A stretch of DNA of 34,956 nt from Raoultibacter timonensis (GTDB lineage Bacteria; Actinomycetota; Coriobacteriia; Coriobacteriales; Eggerthellaceae). Positions 24,511-32,509 of this stretch are shown here, piece by piece. Made by a program: the position numbers and the translations under genes. Below the pieces are notes generated by a model, which was not told where the DNA came from, did not search any database, and worked only from the letters and a program-made list of their open reading frames with translations. The stretch lies in contig NZ_LT964681.1 of the NCBI RefSeq assembly GCF_900240215.1, positions 782,188-817,143 on the forward strand, in the 5' to 3' direction. Every line of letters begins with the position of its first letter. The stretch's first letter is position 1.

Positions 24511-25671
24511 ATGAACATACTCGACTACCTGGAAACCGAGTTCGCCACCTTCGACGAAAAGCCTTTCAGCGAGGTCGATGCGCTCATCCTCTCGGAAATC
24601 TGCATGGCCCGCTTCGATGACATCGTTCCAGGCCTTAAGGGCAAGGGCCTTTTCGCCGACATCTCCACGATCGTAGAGAACCTGTTCTCGCCGAGCGGCC
24701 GAGGCGTGACGTTTCGCGATGCGCTACGGGCTGAATGCTTCGATCGCATGTTTATCGGGCTTGTGCCAAAGCGCACGAAAGACCTGCTCATTGCCCTTGC
24801 AGCCAGCCCCCGATTCCGCGATATCGTCATCCGCGACTACCTGAGCCTGTTCGACACCGAGCGCCAAACGCAGTTCGCCGCCATGGCGTTTTCGCATAAA
24901 CGCGAGTTCGCCTTTCTCGGGTTCCGCGGTACCGACAGCTCGTTTACCGGCTGGAAGGAAGATTTCAACATGGCCTTCACGTGCCCGGTTCCCGCTCAAG
25001 ACCATGCCGTCCGCTATGTTGAATCAGCGGCGGGAGGCCTACCGAAGCGCTTGATGCTCGGCGGTCACTCCAAAGGCGGAAACCTCGCCGTCTACGCTGC
25101 CATCAACGCCGACCCCAAGGTGCAGGCGCGCATCGAGCGCGTATACGACTTCGATGGGCCAGGGTTCAAACCCTCGGTTTTCACCGGTGAAGAATACGCG
25201 AATCTGCAGAACCGCATCGTCAAGATCGTGCCCGTCGACTCGATCGTAGGCATGCTCATGGAATCGCACGAAGATTATCGCGTGGTTGCAAGCGACGCCA
25301 AGGGAATCAACGCCCACAGCGGATTCACGTGGCAGCTCGATGGCGATCGATTCGTGTTCGCCGACCGTATTTCCGAGAGCGCCCGCTTCACCGATCAGGT
25401 GATGACCGAATGGCTCAGCTCGTTTTCCGACGACGAGCTTGCCGTCGTCGTCGATGCGATCTTCGAAGCAGTCGCCGCATCGGGCGCCGAAGATGCCACC
25501 GACATCCTGAGCGGCGGCGCAAAGACCGTGCAGCTGCTCATGGACGCGAACAAGAACACCGGCGAACCTGCGCGGACCATTCTTGCCGACGCGATACGAC
25601 GCCTCTCGGAAGTCGTACTTCATCGCTTCGGCCGCGATCTGGGGGCAATGCTCGCAGGCAAAGGGAAGTAG
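24511..25671 (+). CDS. DUF2974-type alpha/beta hydrolase (Mbeg1-like)
   Basis: 386 residues. The middle has FLGFRGTDSSFTGWKEDFNMAF and the nucleophile elbow GHSKGG with Ser187. KIVPVDSIVGMLM (Asp243) and NAHSGFTWQ (His269) follow and could complete the triad. This is the pattern of DUF2974 (PF11187), lipase-like hydrolases whose substrates are mostly unknown. No signal peptide is seen, so it is probably cytoplasmic. ATG has AGGAAA six bases upstream. It is transcribed away from the phn operon and alone; a 7-bp-stem hairpin starts at its stop codon. Confidence 0.85.
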   Translation: MNILDYLETEFATFDEKPFSEVDALILSEICMARFDDIVPGLKGKGLFADISTIVENLFSPSGRGVTFRDALRAECFDRMFIGLVPKRTKDLLIALAASPRFRDIVIRDYLSLFDTERQTQFAAMAFSHKREFAFLGFRGTDSSFTGWKEDFNMAFTCPVPAQDHAVRYVESAAGGLPKRLMLGGHSKGGNLAVYAAINADPKVQARIERVYDFDGPGFKPSVFTGEEYANLQNRIVKIVPVDSIVGMLMESHEDYRVVASDAKGINAHSGFTWQLDGDRFVFADRISESARFTDQVMTEWLSSFSDDELAVVVDAIFEAVAASGAEDATDILSGGAKTVQLLMDANKNTGEPARTILADAIRRLSEVVLHRFGRDLGAMLAGKGK

Positions 25672-25693
25672 ACGGCAAGCGAACCGTGCCGTC
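25671..25693 (+). terminator. Short hairpin after the hydrolase gene
   Basis: GACGGCA/TGCCGTC arms with a 9-base loop begin at the last base of the stop codon. No T-run follows, so it is a weak terminator candidate. Confidence 0.35.
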
Positions 25694-25739
25694 ATTCATA
25701 CCTCGAACCAAGAATTGGCCCGGGAAGAATTCAATGCCT

Positions 25740-25768
25740 AGTTTTTTCGACTGACAGTCGAAAAAACT
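25740..25768. repeat. Perfect palindrome with T-run first, A-run second
   Basis: Thirteen-bp arms (AGTTTTTTCGACT and its exact complement) surround GAC. The order of the T and A runs is opposite to an intrinsic terminator on both strands, so an operator or other protein site is as likely as a hairpin. It lies about 200 bases upstream of the second LuxR gene. Confidence 0.6.
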
Positions 25769-25970
25769 TGACCCGAATTGATTATCCAACCGATAGCCAA
25801 AATGAAAGTACAAGGCAGTTTCCGAACGGCCACCGTTCTCGGCTATGCCTCGATTCTCGGTCGGCTATACTTCGGTATATCGATCCGACGGAAGAACAGA
25901 AAGGTATCGACAGAGCATACCTTAGCCCATACCGTTTGTCTGACGCAGCATTAGAGGAGGAATGCCAACC

Positions 25971-27446
25971 GTGGCCGCAGGCGATTTGAAAGGTTTCGTC
26001 GAAATCGCAGCCGACGAGCTGCGGCACCATCCTGCACGCCTTTTCGGAATGGGACTGTTCTGGGCATGGCTGCAGATCGTATTCACTTCGCCTTCGCTCA
26101 CCCCCTCTTTTATGCTGAACGTACCCTTTCTGTCGCAGCACCAGGTATGGACAGCCTCGCTTCTCGTAACGCTTCTCACGTTTGCGTTTGTGCTCGCAGC
26201 TCGAAAGAGCTTTTCTTCGCCCATGGGTGCTTTCCCGCTTGCAACCTGTCATCTTCTTATGGCAGCAGGTACTGCCTGCTTGGCATGGTCGGCGATGGCA
26301 GACGAGTCGTTTCTCTTCTCATGCATCGGCATCATCTGTACGGGTGCGGGAAGTGGTTTTGCGTTTCTTGCATGGGGCGAACACCTTGCTCGCCTTGAGC
26401 CAAGGCGGGTTCTTTTTGACATGGCTGTTTATTCGTTTATGACGGCCTTATTCTTCAGCGCCGCCATGCTTCTTCCGCCGATCGGTACGCAAATCGCAAC
26501 GACCACCATGCCCATTCTTGCCGGCATTCTTCTTATGCAGGCAAACCGATCTGCACCGCAGCACGCTACGGCGAATCGTCAACCGAACATTGAAACATCG
26601 CCGAACAGCGTCAGCCTGGTAGGACTCGCCGTGCTCGTTGGCCTTGTCTACGGCATCATGAGAGGAATCAGTCTGTCGTTCACGACAAGCTCGCTCGAAC
26701 ACGTTACCGCTGCCACCGTTGCCGGAATCGCCGTTGCCGGAATCCTCCTTGTTGCAACAACGGTATTCTTCCGAAAGGGCAGCGAGCTTTACCTGGTCTG
26801 CCAGATATCCTTTCCCCTGCTTGCTGCAGGATTTCTCCTCTTGCCACAGTTTCTTGGCGATCTGCCGCTTCCCATCATCGTGTTCACTGTCGGGCATAGC
26901 TATTTCTATTTCCTGCTTTGGGTATTCTGCGTTGACCAGGTGCAGGCTTCGCCAAAGAAGCCCTCTGTGGTTTTCGCTATCGGCCTGCTTTCATTTCTTG
27001 GGAGCTCACTCGTTGGCTCGATAGCGAGCGATGCTATGGCGCTTGCAGGTTCTGAGGCGTCGCAGGCGATTTCCATAATCTCGCTCATCGTGGTATATCT
27101 GTTCGTTGTCGTCTTTGCCTATCTCTTTGGAAAAAATCGCAAAGCAAGCCTTGCAAACACCGACGAGCAGCGAGCATTGGCATTCAAGAATTGCAGCGAT
27201 CTGGTCGCTTCGGACGGTGGCCTCTCTCCTCGCGAAACGGAAATCTTCTACCTACTCGCCATCGGCAAGGATCGTGCCGATATTCGCGATACCTTCCATA
27301 TTTCAAACGATACCGTGAAATCCCATACACGACGTATTTACGCGAAGCTCGACATACACTCAAAGAAAGAGGCTGCTGCTCTTGTGGAAGACCGGCTCGA
27401 GAAAGAGCAGCGGGGAATGATCGCCCATTCGGAAGGCGTGCAGTAG
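25971..27446 (+). CDS. Membrane-bound LuxR-family transcriptional regulator (second)
   Basis: 491 residues: about twelve hydrophobic segments over the first ~385, a linker, then a LuxR/GerE helix-turn-helix from about residue 418 (LSPRETEIFYLLAIGKDRADI, then HISNDTVKSHTRRIYAKLDI). It has the same architecture as the regulator near the left edge but low visible similarity in the membrane part. The Tat-exported FAD reductase gene follows 141 bases later on the same strand and is the probable target. GTG at 25971 lies 10 bases after a perfect AGGAGG. The ATG at 25962 lies only one base after it, too close, though it is in the same frame. Confidence 0.88.
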   Translation: MAAGDLKGFVEIAADELRHHPARLFGMGLFWAWLQIVFTSPSLTPSFMLNVPFLSQHQVWTASLLVTLLTFAFVLAARKSFSSPMGAFPLATCHLLMAAGTACLAWSAMADESFLFSCIGIICTGAGSGFAFLAWGEHLARLEPRRVLFDMAVYSFMTALFFSAAMLLPPIGTQIATTTMPILAGILLMQANRSAPQHATANRQPNIETSPNSVSLVGLAVLVGLVYGIMRGISLSFTTSSLEHVTAATVAGIAVAGILLVATTVFFRKGSELYLVCQISFPLLAAGFLLLPQFLGDLPLPIIVFTVGHSYFYFLLWVFCVDQVQASPKKPSVVFAIGLLSFLGSSLVGSIASDAMALAGSEASQAISIISLIVVYLFVVVFAYLFGKNRKASLANTDEQRALAFKNCSDLVASDGGLSPRETEIFYLLAIGKDRADIRDTFHISNDTVKSHTRRIYAKLDIHSKKEAAALVEDRLEKEQRGMIAHSEGVQ

Positions 27447-27587
27447 CTCACCTGCTTGTAGCCCACAGGGGGTTACGTCATGCTATTCGAGTTTCACCCC
27501 CCGCGGGCGCTTATCGCAACCGGGACATACCCCTATGGTTCGAACCGACGGAGGCAAACGCCTTCGAGGGAGACATAGGAGGAAACC

Positions 27588-29276
27588 ATGGAACAGAAAC
27601 CGCTATCACGGCGCTCGTTCATTACCGGAGCAGCACTGGCGGGAGCATCGGCAGCAATGGTCGGACTCGCAGGTTGCTCGCCTGCTGAAAGCAAATCCAC
27701 CAATGCTGGAACCGACAATGCAGCAGGAGCTTCGGAATCAATCGGCGCTCACGTATGGCTGCAACCAGCGCCCACCCTGCCTGAGATATCAACCGAAGAA
27801 ACATACGATGTCGTAGTCATCGGTGCCGGCATCGCAGGTTGCACGGCTGCTCAGGCTGCAGCCGAAGCGGGAGCAGCCGTACTTGTCGTAGAGAAATTCG
27901 AAGGCATCACCGCGCACGGAACCGACATCGGCGCGGTCGGATCGACGCTTCAGAAAGAGCAAGGAGTCGATATCGACAAAGCTCTCGCGACGCGCCTTAT
28001 TTATCAATGGGGCCAATCGGAAGCAAACTATTACCTGATCAAGCAGTTCGTCGAACGCAGCGGCGAAGTCATGGACCACTACATCGATATGGCGACCGAC
28101 CTTGGTTACGAAGTCATTCTCAATAGCGAAATGACCGCGCGCTCCGACTGGGACACGCTCGATGACCGATTCAAGCAATTCAGAACCGCCCATAAGTTCA
28201 TACTTCCCGAGGGAAGCTCATTGCCCGAACAACCTTGGAACGTCGGTTATTTCATCAGCATGGTTGCCGATGATGCGCAGGCCAACGGCGCCGTCTTCGA
28301 ATTCAATACCACCGCAGAGCAACTGATCAAGGAGAACGGCACTGCGACCGCCGTCGTGGTCAGCAACGCCGATGGCTACAAGAAGGTCAACGCAACTAAA
28401 GGCATCATATTGGCAACAGGCGGCATCACCGACAACGACGAGATGAAGGCGTGCTTCTGCCCCATCGCGCTTCGTGCCGACAAATCCGACTATTTCCCCG
28501 TTGGCGGCAACATGGGCGACGGGATCACCATGGGCAAGTGGATCGGCGCTGCACTTTCGCCCTGCTATCCGGCTCCCATCATCCACCCGGTAAATCTCTC
28601 GGTCATGGGTCCCGGTTTCGATACCTGCTGGCTCACCGTCAACCGCGATGGTATGCGCTACTGCTGCGAAGTAGGATTCGAGCCAATCGTCACCAATGCA
28701 CGCATGAACACACCCGGCAGCGTCGCATGGGCAGTATGGGACTCGCATTTCGTTGAACACGTCCAAAAGCAGGAGCCGATCAAGTCGGCATCGTTTATCG
28801 ACGGCCTAGAAGACAAGGTCGAACAGGCGGTCGCCGATGGAGCGTTCTTCAAAGGCGAAACGCTGCAAGAACTCGCCGATGCCATCGGTGTTCCCTACGA
28901 GGCGCTCCAGAAAACCGTTGACCGTTACAACTCGTTCTGCGAGACTGGCGAGGATCTCGACTTCGGTGTGCCTGAAAGGTTCCTCAGTTCAGTTAAGGAC
29001 GGGCCGTTCTACGCGAGCAATGTTTCCGCATGGCTGCTCGCGCTTCCATACGGCCTTCGCGTAGACCAAAACTCACAGGTTCTTGATGAGGAAGACACTC
29101 CCATCGGCGGTCTTTTCGCAATAGGCAATGTCCAAGGCGACTTCTTCGCCAACTCCTATCCGGTCACCCTGCCAGGCACAAGCCACGGACGCGGCATGAC
29201 ATACGGACGCCTTGTCGGCCAAGCAGTTGCAAAGGGCACAACGATCGACGGATACGCTGTCGGATTCGAGGATTAG
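27588..29276 (+). CDS. Tat-exported FAD-dependent reductase, fumarate-reductase flavoprotein type
   Basis: 562 residues. A twin-arginine signal (SRRSFITGAA) and lipobox (LAGC, Cys30) are followed by the FAD Rossmann motif YDVVVIGAGIAG (73-84) and VLVVEKFEG. The C-terminal FAD-binding part is GGLFAIGNVQGDFFANSYP with GTSHGRGMTYGRLVG. This is the FAD_binding_2 family to which soluble fumarate and urocanate reductases belong. Eggerthellaceae carry dozens that reduce dietary, drug or host compounds with electrons from membrane cytochromes or quinols. The electron acceptor cannot be read from sequence, and no cytochrome gene is adjacent. ATG has AGGAGG with good spacing. Confidence 0.9.
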   Translation: MEQKPLSRRSFITGAALAGASAAMVGLAGCSPAESKSTNAGTDNAAGASESIGAHVWLQPAPTLPEISTEETYDVVVIGAGIAGCTAAQAAAEAGAAVLVVEKFEGITAHGTDIGAVGSTLQKEQGVDIDKALATRLIYQWGQSEANYYLIKQFVERSGEVMDHYIDMATDLGYEVILNSEMTARSDWDTLDDRFKQFRTAHKFILPEGSSLPEQPWNVGYFISMVADDAQANGAVFEFNTTAEQLIKENGTATAVVVSNADGYKKVNATKGIILATGGITDNDEMKACFCPIALRADKSDYFPVGGNMGDGITMGKWIGAALSPCYPAPIIHPVNLSVMGPGFDTCWLTVNRDGMRYCCEVGFEPIVTNARMNTPGSVAWAVWDSHFVEHVQKQEPIKSASFIDGLEDKVEQAVADGAFFKGETLQELADAIGVPYEALQKTVDRYNSFCETGEDLDFGVPERFLSSVKDGPFYASNVSAWLLALPYGLRVDQNSQVLDEEDTPIGGLFAIGNVQGDFFANSYPVTLPGTSHGRGMTYGRLVGQAVAKGTTIDGYAVGFED

Positions 29277-29289
29277 AGCACAGAACAAC

Positions 29290-29322
29290 GTGCCGCCTGT
29301 CATCCTGGGTGGCGGGCGGCAC
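29290..29322 (+). terminator. GC-rich hairpin after the flavoprotein gene
   Basis: GTGCCGCC/GGCGGCAC arms with a 17-base loop lie 13 bases after the stop codon. The T-run is weak, so it is a probable but not typical terminator. Confidence 0.5.
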
Positions 29323-29452
29323 GATCTGTAGCATTGAGCAACCGATTGGGCGGTCATGCATCGAATCCGATCGCCCGCAAGTTCGACCGCACGTACCCCT
29401 TACCGATCAAGAGGTGCGCAAGCGGCAACGCAACCCCCGCAGCACCCATCGC

Positions 29453-30475
29453 CTAGAACCCCAAGAACACCCCGGCAAGGCCGCCGCTCACGCGGGCGTC
29501 ACCCGACTTCGCGAACCTCATGAGGCGCGGTCGTACGTCTGTCGCCGTTCGCGCAAGATAGCCCCTGCTCTGATCGTCCTCGATTCCAAGCTTTTCGCAT
29601 ACGTCGGCGGCCGCTTCGCCAAGCAGGCGGGAAACCTCCGCTGCCGGCTTGCCCTTGACGACTTCGGCAATGCGCGCCCTATCCTCGTCGGTTGCCCGCA
29701 AGCGCCGCACGTCGCCAACTCCCGCCAACGCGAGGCCCACGGCGTTTACAGCGATGGGCTCGTACAGGTTGATGAGCAGCTCGCGGTACGCTGGGTGTAC
29801 CGCTCGCAAAAGCGCCTTGCAAAGCCCTAGGTCGAACCGTTGCATAAAATCGTTTTCGATCAGCAAACGTTCGAGGTACTCGGTCACGTAGTCGACACCG
29901 AGCACGCTCTCGGACACAGGATGCGCAAGCGGGTAATCGATATCGCTCGGGATTTCATGGGCAAAAGAACGGTAGTCGTAGCGAGCGGGAAACTCTCTCA
30001 AGCTCTCAAGCGTACCCTTGAGCGCAACGCTTTCCAGCAGCGGCGTGGTGAGGGCTACCTGCTCCCAGAGTCCCCCGATGCGCTTCGCCTTACGCTCGAC
30101 GAGCGCCATGCCCTCGCCAAACGCCGTGTCGATCCCCTGAGCCAGCAGGCGTCTGATTGCAGCGGGATCCGGCTCTTCCCTATCGATGCCAAGCGTGAAG
30201 CACACTGAAGCGAGCAGCCGCTGCGCGATCGATTCGGGAACCGAGCTGCTCTCGCCCATCGTGTAAAGCGACGTGCGTCGAGAAAGAAGCTCCCACAGCC
30301 CCATTTGAAAGGCCATCTGTTCGTCGGGAGCAAGCTCTTCTGCCGAAAGCGCAGAGGACGAAGTAGCCTCAACCTGCCGCGCATCGGCTACAACCGAAGG
30401 GCCCCGACCGGATCCGGCATCCGAGCACGCACCCACCTCAGCGCATCGAGGAGCCTCCGATTCTGCTGTTGGCAT
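29453..30475 (-). CDS. Uncharacterised protein resembling DUF6179
   Basis: 340 residues, no signal peptide or membrane segment. The conserved-looking part is VTEYLERLLIENDFMQRFDLGLCKALLRAVHPAYRELLINLYEPIAVNAVGLALAG, shown in shortened form: YLERLLIENDF, then AYRELLINLYE. I associate this with DUF6179, which occurs beside DUF6323 in anaerobes. The first ~60 residues are Ala/Ser/Glu-rich. The start is set at ATG 30475, overlapping the upstream gene by 38 bases; MAFQMGLWELL is a possible later start. The function is unknown; the pairing suggests a two-protein unit. Confidence 0.7.
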   Translation of the reverse strand: MPTAESEAPRCAEVGACSDAGSGRGPSVVADARQVEATSSSALSAEELAPDEQMAFQMGLWELLSRRTSLYTMGESSSVPESIAQRLLASVCFTLGIDREEPDPAAIRRLLAQGIDTAFGEGMALVERKAKRIGGLWEQVALTTPLLESVALKGTLESLREFPARYDYRSFAHEIPSDIDYPLAHPVSESVLGVDYVTEYLERLLIENDFMQRFDLGLCKALLRAVHPAYRELLINLYEPIAVNAVGLALAGVGDVRRLRATDEDRARIAEVVKGKPAAEVSRLLGEAAADVCEKLGIEDDQSRGYLARTATDVRPRLMRFAKSGDARVSGGLAGVFLGF

Positions 30476-31097
30476 CGAATCCGATCCGGTAGAGCTCGTT
30501 GTAACCGTCGTAGAATCCTGCGGCGTAGCTCTCGTCGGGGCGGTCGAATCGGTCCGCCTCGTAAACGCGGTCGAGTTCGTCACGGACGCTCCTTCCATCT
30601 GCATCACTCTCGCTTTCGCCGTCTTCGTACGCTTCCGCTTCCGACCAATCCTCGTTCTCGTCGCCTCGCGCACCCTGGACGATCTCAACGAAGCGTTTTG
30701 CCGGCATACCTCCCAGATAGTCGGTTGAGCCGTTGGCCTCGCCATCGAACGCATGGCGCATGGCGTCGATCAGCTCTTGGTCGGATAACTGCTCGTCTGA
30801 ATCCTCCTTCAGCTGATAGAACGCATCCTGAAGTTCCGCGAGCGTCTCGTCGTAGGTCTCCTGGGATAGAAACGGGGAATCGCAGAACGCAGCAACGATC
30901 TCCACCAACACTCCCCTGCCGAATTCCACGCGTCCCGTCGCTCGCAGCGATTCGACGCGCCGCTCGGCAAGACCGCGCATCTGCTCATCGTTGAGCGCAA
31001 GCCCGAACGGCGCGCCTTTCGCGTTGCAGATCGCCAGATCGGACCTCGCCGTTTCGCCGTACGCCGCCGGCACCATCATCATCGAACCGATATCCAC
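30438..31097 (-). CDS. Uncharacterised acidic protein resembling DUF6323
   Basis: 219 residues. The block ALNDEQMRGLAERRVESLRATGRVEFGRG is followed by AAFCDSPFLSQETYDETLAELQDAFYQLKEDS and LSDQELIDAMRHAFDG (quoted as separate short motifs). These resemble DUF6323 as I recall it. The C-terminal third is strongly acidic and probably disordered (ENEDWSEAEAYEDGESESDADG). The start is GTG, with GAGGTGAT upstream; three consecutive ATG codons a few residues later are alternatives. It overlaps the next gene by 38 bases. No function is assigned. Confidence 0.7.
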   Translation of the reverse strand: MDIGSMMMVPAAYGETARSDLAICNAKGAPFGLALNDEQMRGLAERRVESLRATGRVEFGRGVLVEIVAAFCDSPFLSQETYDETLAELQDAFYQLKEDSDEQLSDQELIDAMRHAFDGEANGSTDYLGGMPAKRFVEIVQGARGDENEDWSEAEAYEDGESESDADGRSVRDELDRVYEADRFDRPDESYAAGFYDGYNELYRIGFDANSRIGGSSMR

Positions 31098-31204
31098 CTA
31101 CATCACCTCACCCTTATCGCGCAAGGATGGAAGAATACACCTCTCGCGCAGAACATACAGGACTCGATTTTTGACGAGTTTTGTGGTAATATATTCCCAG
31201 ACGG

Positions 31205-31233
31205 AAAGGAGAATTACACAATTCTCCTTTTTT
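31205..31233. terminator. Strong intrinsic terminator hairpin
   Basis: Perfect 11-bp arms AAAGGAGAATT/AATTCTCCTTT with an ACAC loop run into TTTTTT on the plus strand. It lies just after the transporter gene end on the minus strand, where the trailing T-run is shorter (TTT). It probably ends the transporter transcript and also blocks plus-strand read-through. Confidence 0.8.
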
Positions 31234-31245
31234 GATTCCCAGATG

Positions 31246-32364
31246 CTACACCACGTACAACACCGCATACAAACCCAGCAGCAAGGCGAGCATCGCGGCG
31301 TTCGCAGCCCCGAACACGAGCATGAACCTTCCGATTCGCGCCCCGTCGACATGCAGATAGATGCGCAGCGATATGAGGCTCGCCAACGAAGCGATGGGCG
31401 TACCCAGGCCCCCGAGATCCACCCCGATAAGCAGGCTCTGCCAGTTTTCCGTGAAGCCCGAAAGCAACACAGCAGCGGGTACGTTGCTGATCACCTGGCT
31501 GGCAGCCACCGAAGTCACCAGAGGATGTGCGCCCATGAACGCCTCGAGCAGATCGCGCACCGCCTCGATGCGCCCCATATTGCCGGCGAATACGAAGAAG
31601 CATACGAACGTGAGCAGCAGTCCGTAATCAACCTGCTTGAATACCGGTCGGTCGCACGCTGCAAGCGCACACACGACCACCGCAAGCAGGACAAGCGGAT
31701 CGATTACGCGAAGCACCGCCAAAAGAGACGCCGCGAACAGTGCGCCGTGAAGAGCAACGCGTTTGCCGTCGATGTCCGAGCGTCCAAGCGGAAGCACCAC
31801 GTTTGCCGAGCCCCTTCCCGTCAGAGCCGATGCCGCAGCCAGCACGACAAGCGAAAGCGCAGCAAACGGAAGCAGCGCCCGCAGAAAATCGCCAAGCGAA
31901 ATCGAAAAGTACGTGTACAGATACAGGTTCTGGGGGTTGCCGATCGGCGTTACCATGCCGCCAAGGTTCGCCGCAACGGTCTGCAGTACGATCATCCACG
32001 CCAGGTGCCGCTTCTGGCCCGCATGGGAAAGCACGAGCACCGCGAACGGCACGAACGCCATCAGCGCAACATCGTTGGTAACGAGCATCGACGCGAAAAA
32101 CGGCAGCGCAACGAGCGTGAGGACCACCAGGCGCAACGGCCGCTTCCCCTCGAGCAGCTTCTGGGCGAGCACCGAGAAGAGCCCGCATTCCCTAAGGCCG
32201 GCAACCGCCGCCATAAGGCAGAACAGCAAGATGAGCACCCGCGTGTCGATATAGGAGGCGTACGCTCCGTCAGGCGCCACGAACGCCATTGATGCGAGCG
32301 CGCAAACGACAGCGATGCACAGCACCGCTTCAGTGCGGAAAAACGAGATCAGCCTATCGAGCAT
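31246..32364 (-). CDS. Transporter of the ArsB/NhaD/CitM (SLC13-like) superfamily
   Basis: 372 residues with about ten membrane segments. Family signatures are FFASMLVTNDVALMAFVPFA and GGMVTPIGNPQNLYLYTYF (the TPIGNPQN motif), with a second-half VASQVISNVPAAVLLSGF that mirrors the first (VTND versus ISNVPA). Members export arsenite or exchange Na+/H+ or carboxylates; the short length and sequence do not decide which. ATG at 32364 is chosen over GTG at 32400, though neither has a good ribosome site. The second parS lies just upstream. Confidence 0.85.
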   Translation of the reverse strand: MLDRLISFFRTEAVLCIAVVCALASMAFVAPDGAYASYIDTRVLILLFCLMAAVAGLRECGLFSVLAQKLLEGKRPLRLVVLTLVALPFFASMLVTNDVALMAFVPFAVLVLSHAGQKRHLAWMIVLQTVAANLGGMVTPIGNPQNLYLYTYFSISLGDFLRALLPFAALSLVVLAAASALTGRGSANVVLPLGRSDIDGKRVALHGALFAASLLAVLRVIDPLVLLAVVVCALAACDRPVFKQVDYGLLLTFVCFFVFAGNMGRIEAVRDLLEAFMGAHPLVTSVAASQVISNVPAAVLLSGFTENWQSLLIGVDLGGLGTPIASLASLISLRIYLHVDGARIGRFMLVFGAANAAMLALLLGLYAVLYVV

Positions 32365-32411
32365 GGATGAGAACCGCTTTCCGCTCGCATGCGCACGCAC
32401 CGCAATCGCAA

Positions 32412-32427
32412 TGTTTCACGTGAAACA
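32412..32427. other. parS: parS site 2 (ParB-binding centromere sequence)
   Basis: The 16-bp TGTTTCACGTGAAACA is identical to site 1 and extends to an 18-bp palindrome. It sits between the purL end and the transporter start. The 3' flank is identical to that of site 1 up to 32440, giving 30 shared bases. Confidence 0.9.
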
Positions 32428-32456
32428 TCTGTTCGTGTTTTCGTAACGCACAGTAA

Positions 32457-32479
32457 GGGGCCCGTCTACACGAGGCCCC
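32457..32479 (-). terminator. Hairpin after purL
   Basis: GGGGCC/GGCCCC arms with an 11-base loop lie about 30 bases beyond the purL stop. On the minus strand only TTACTG follows, so it is a modest terminator candidate separating purL from parS and the transporter. Confidence 0.5.
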
Positions 32480-32509
32480 CTTGCTGTGCGAAGAACGCGC
32501 TTTCGCCAT

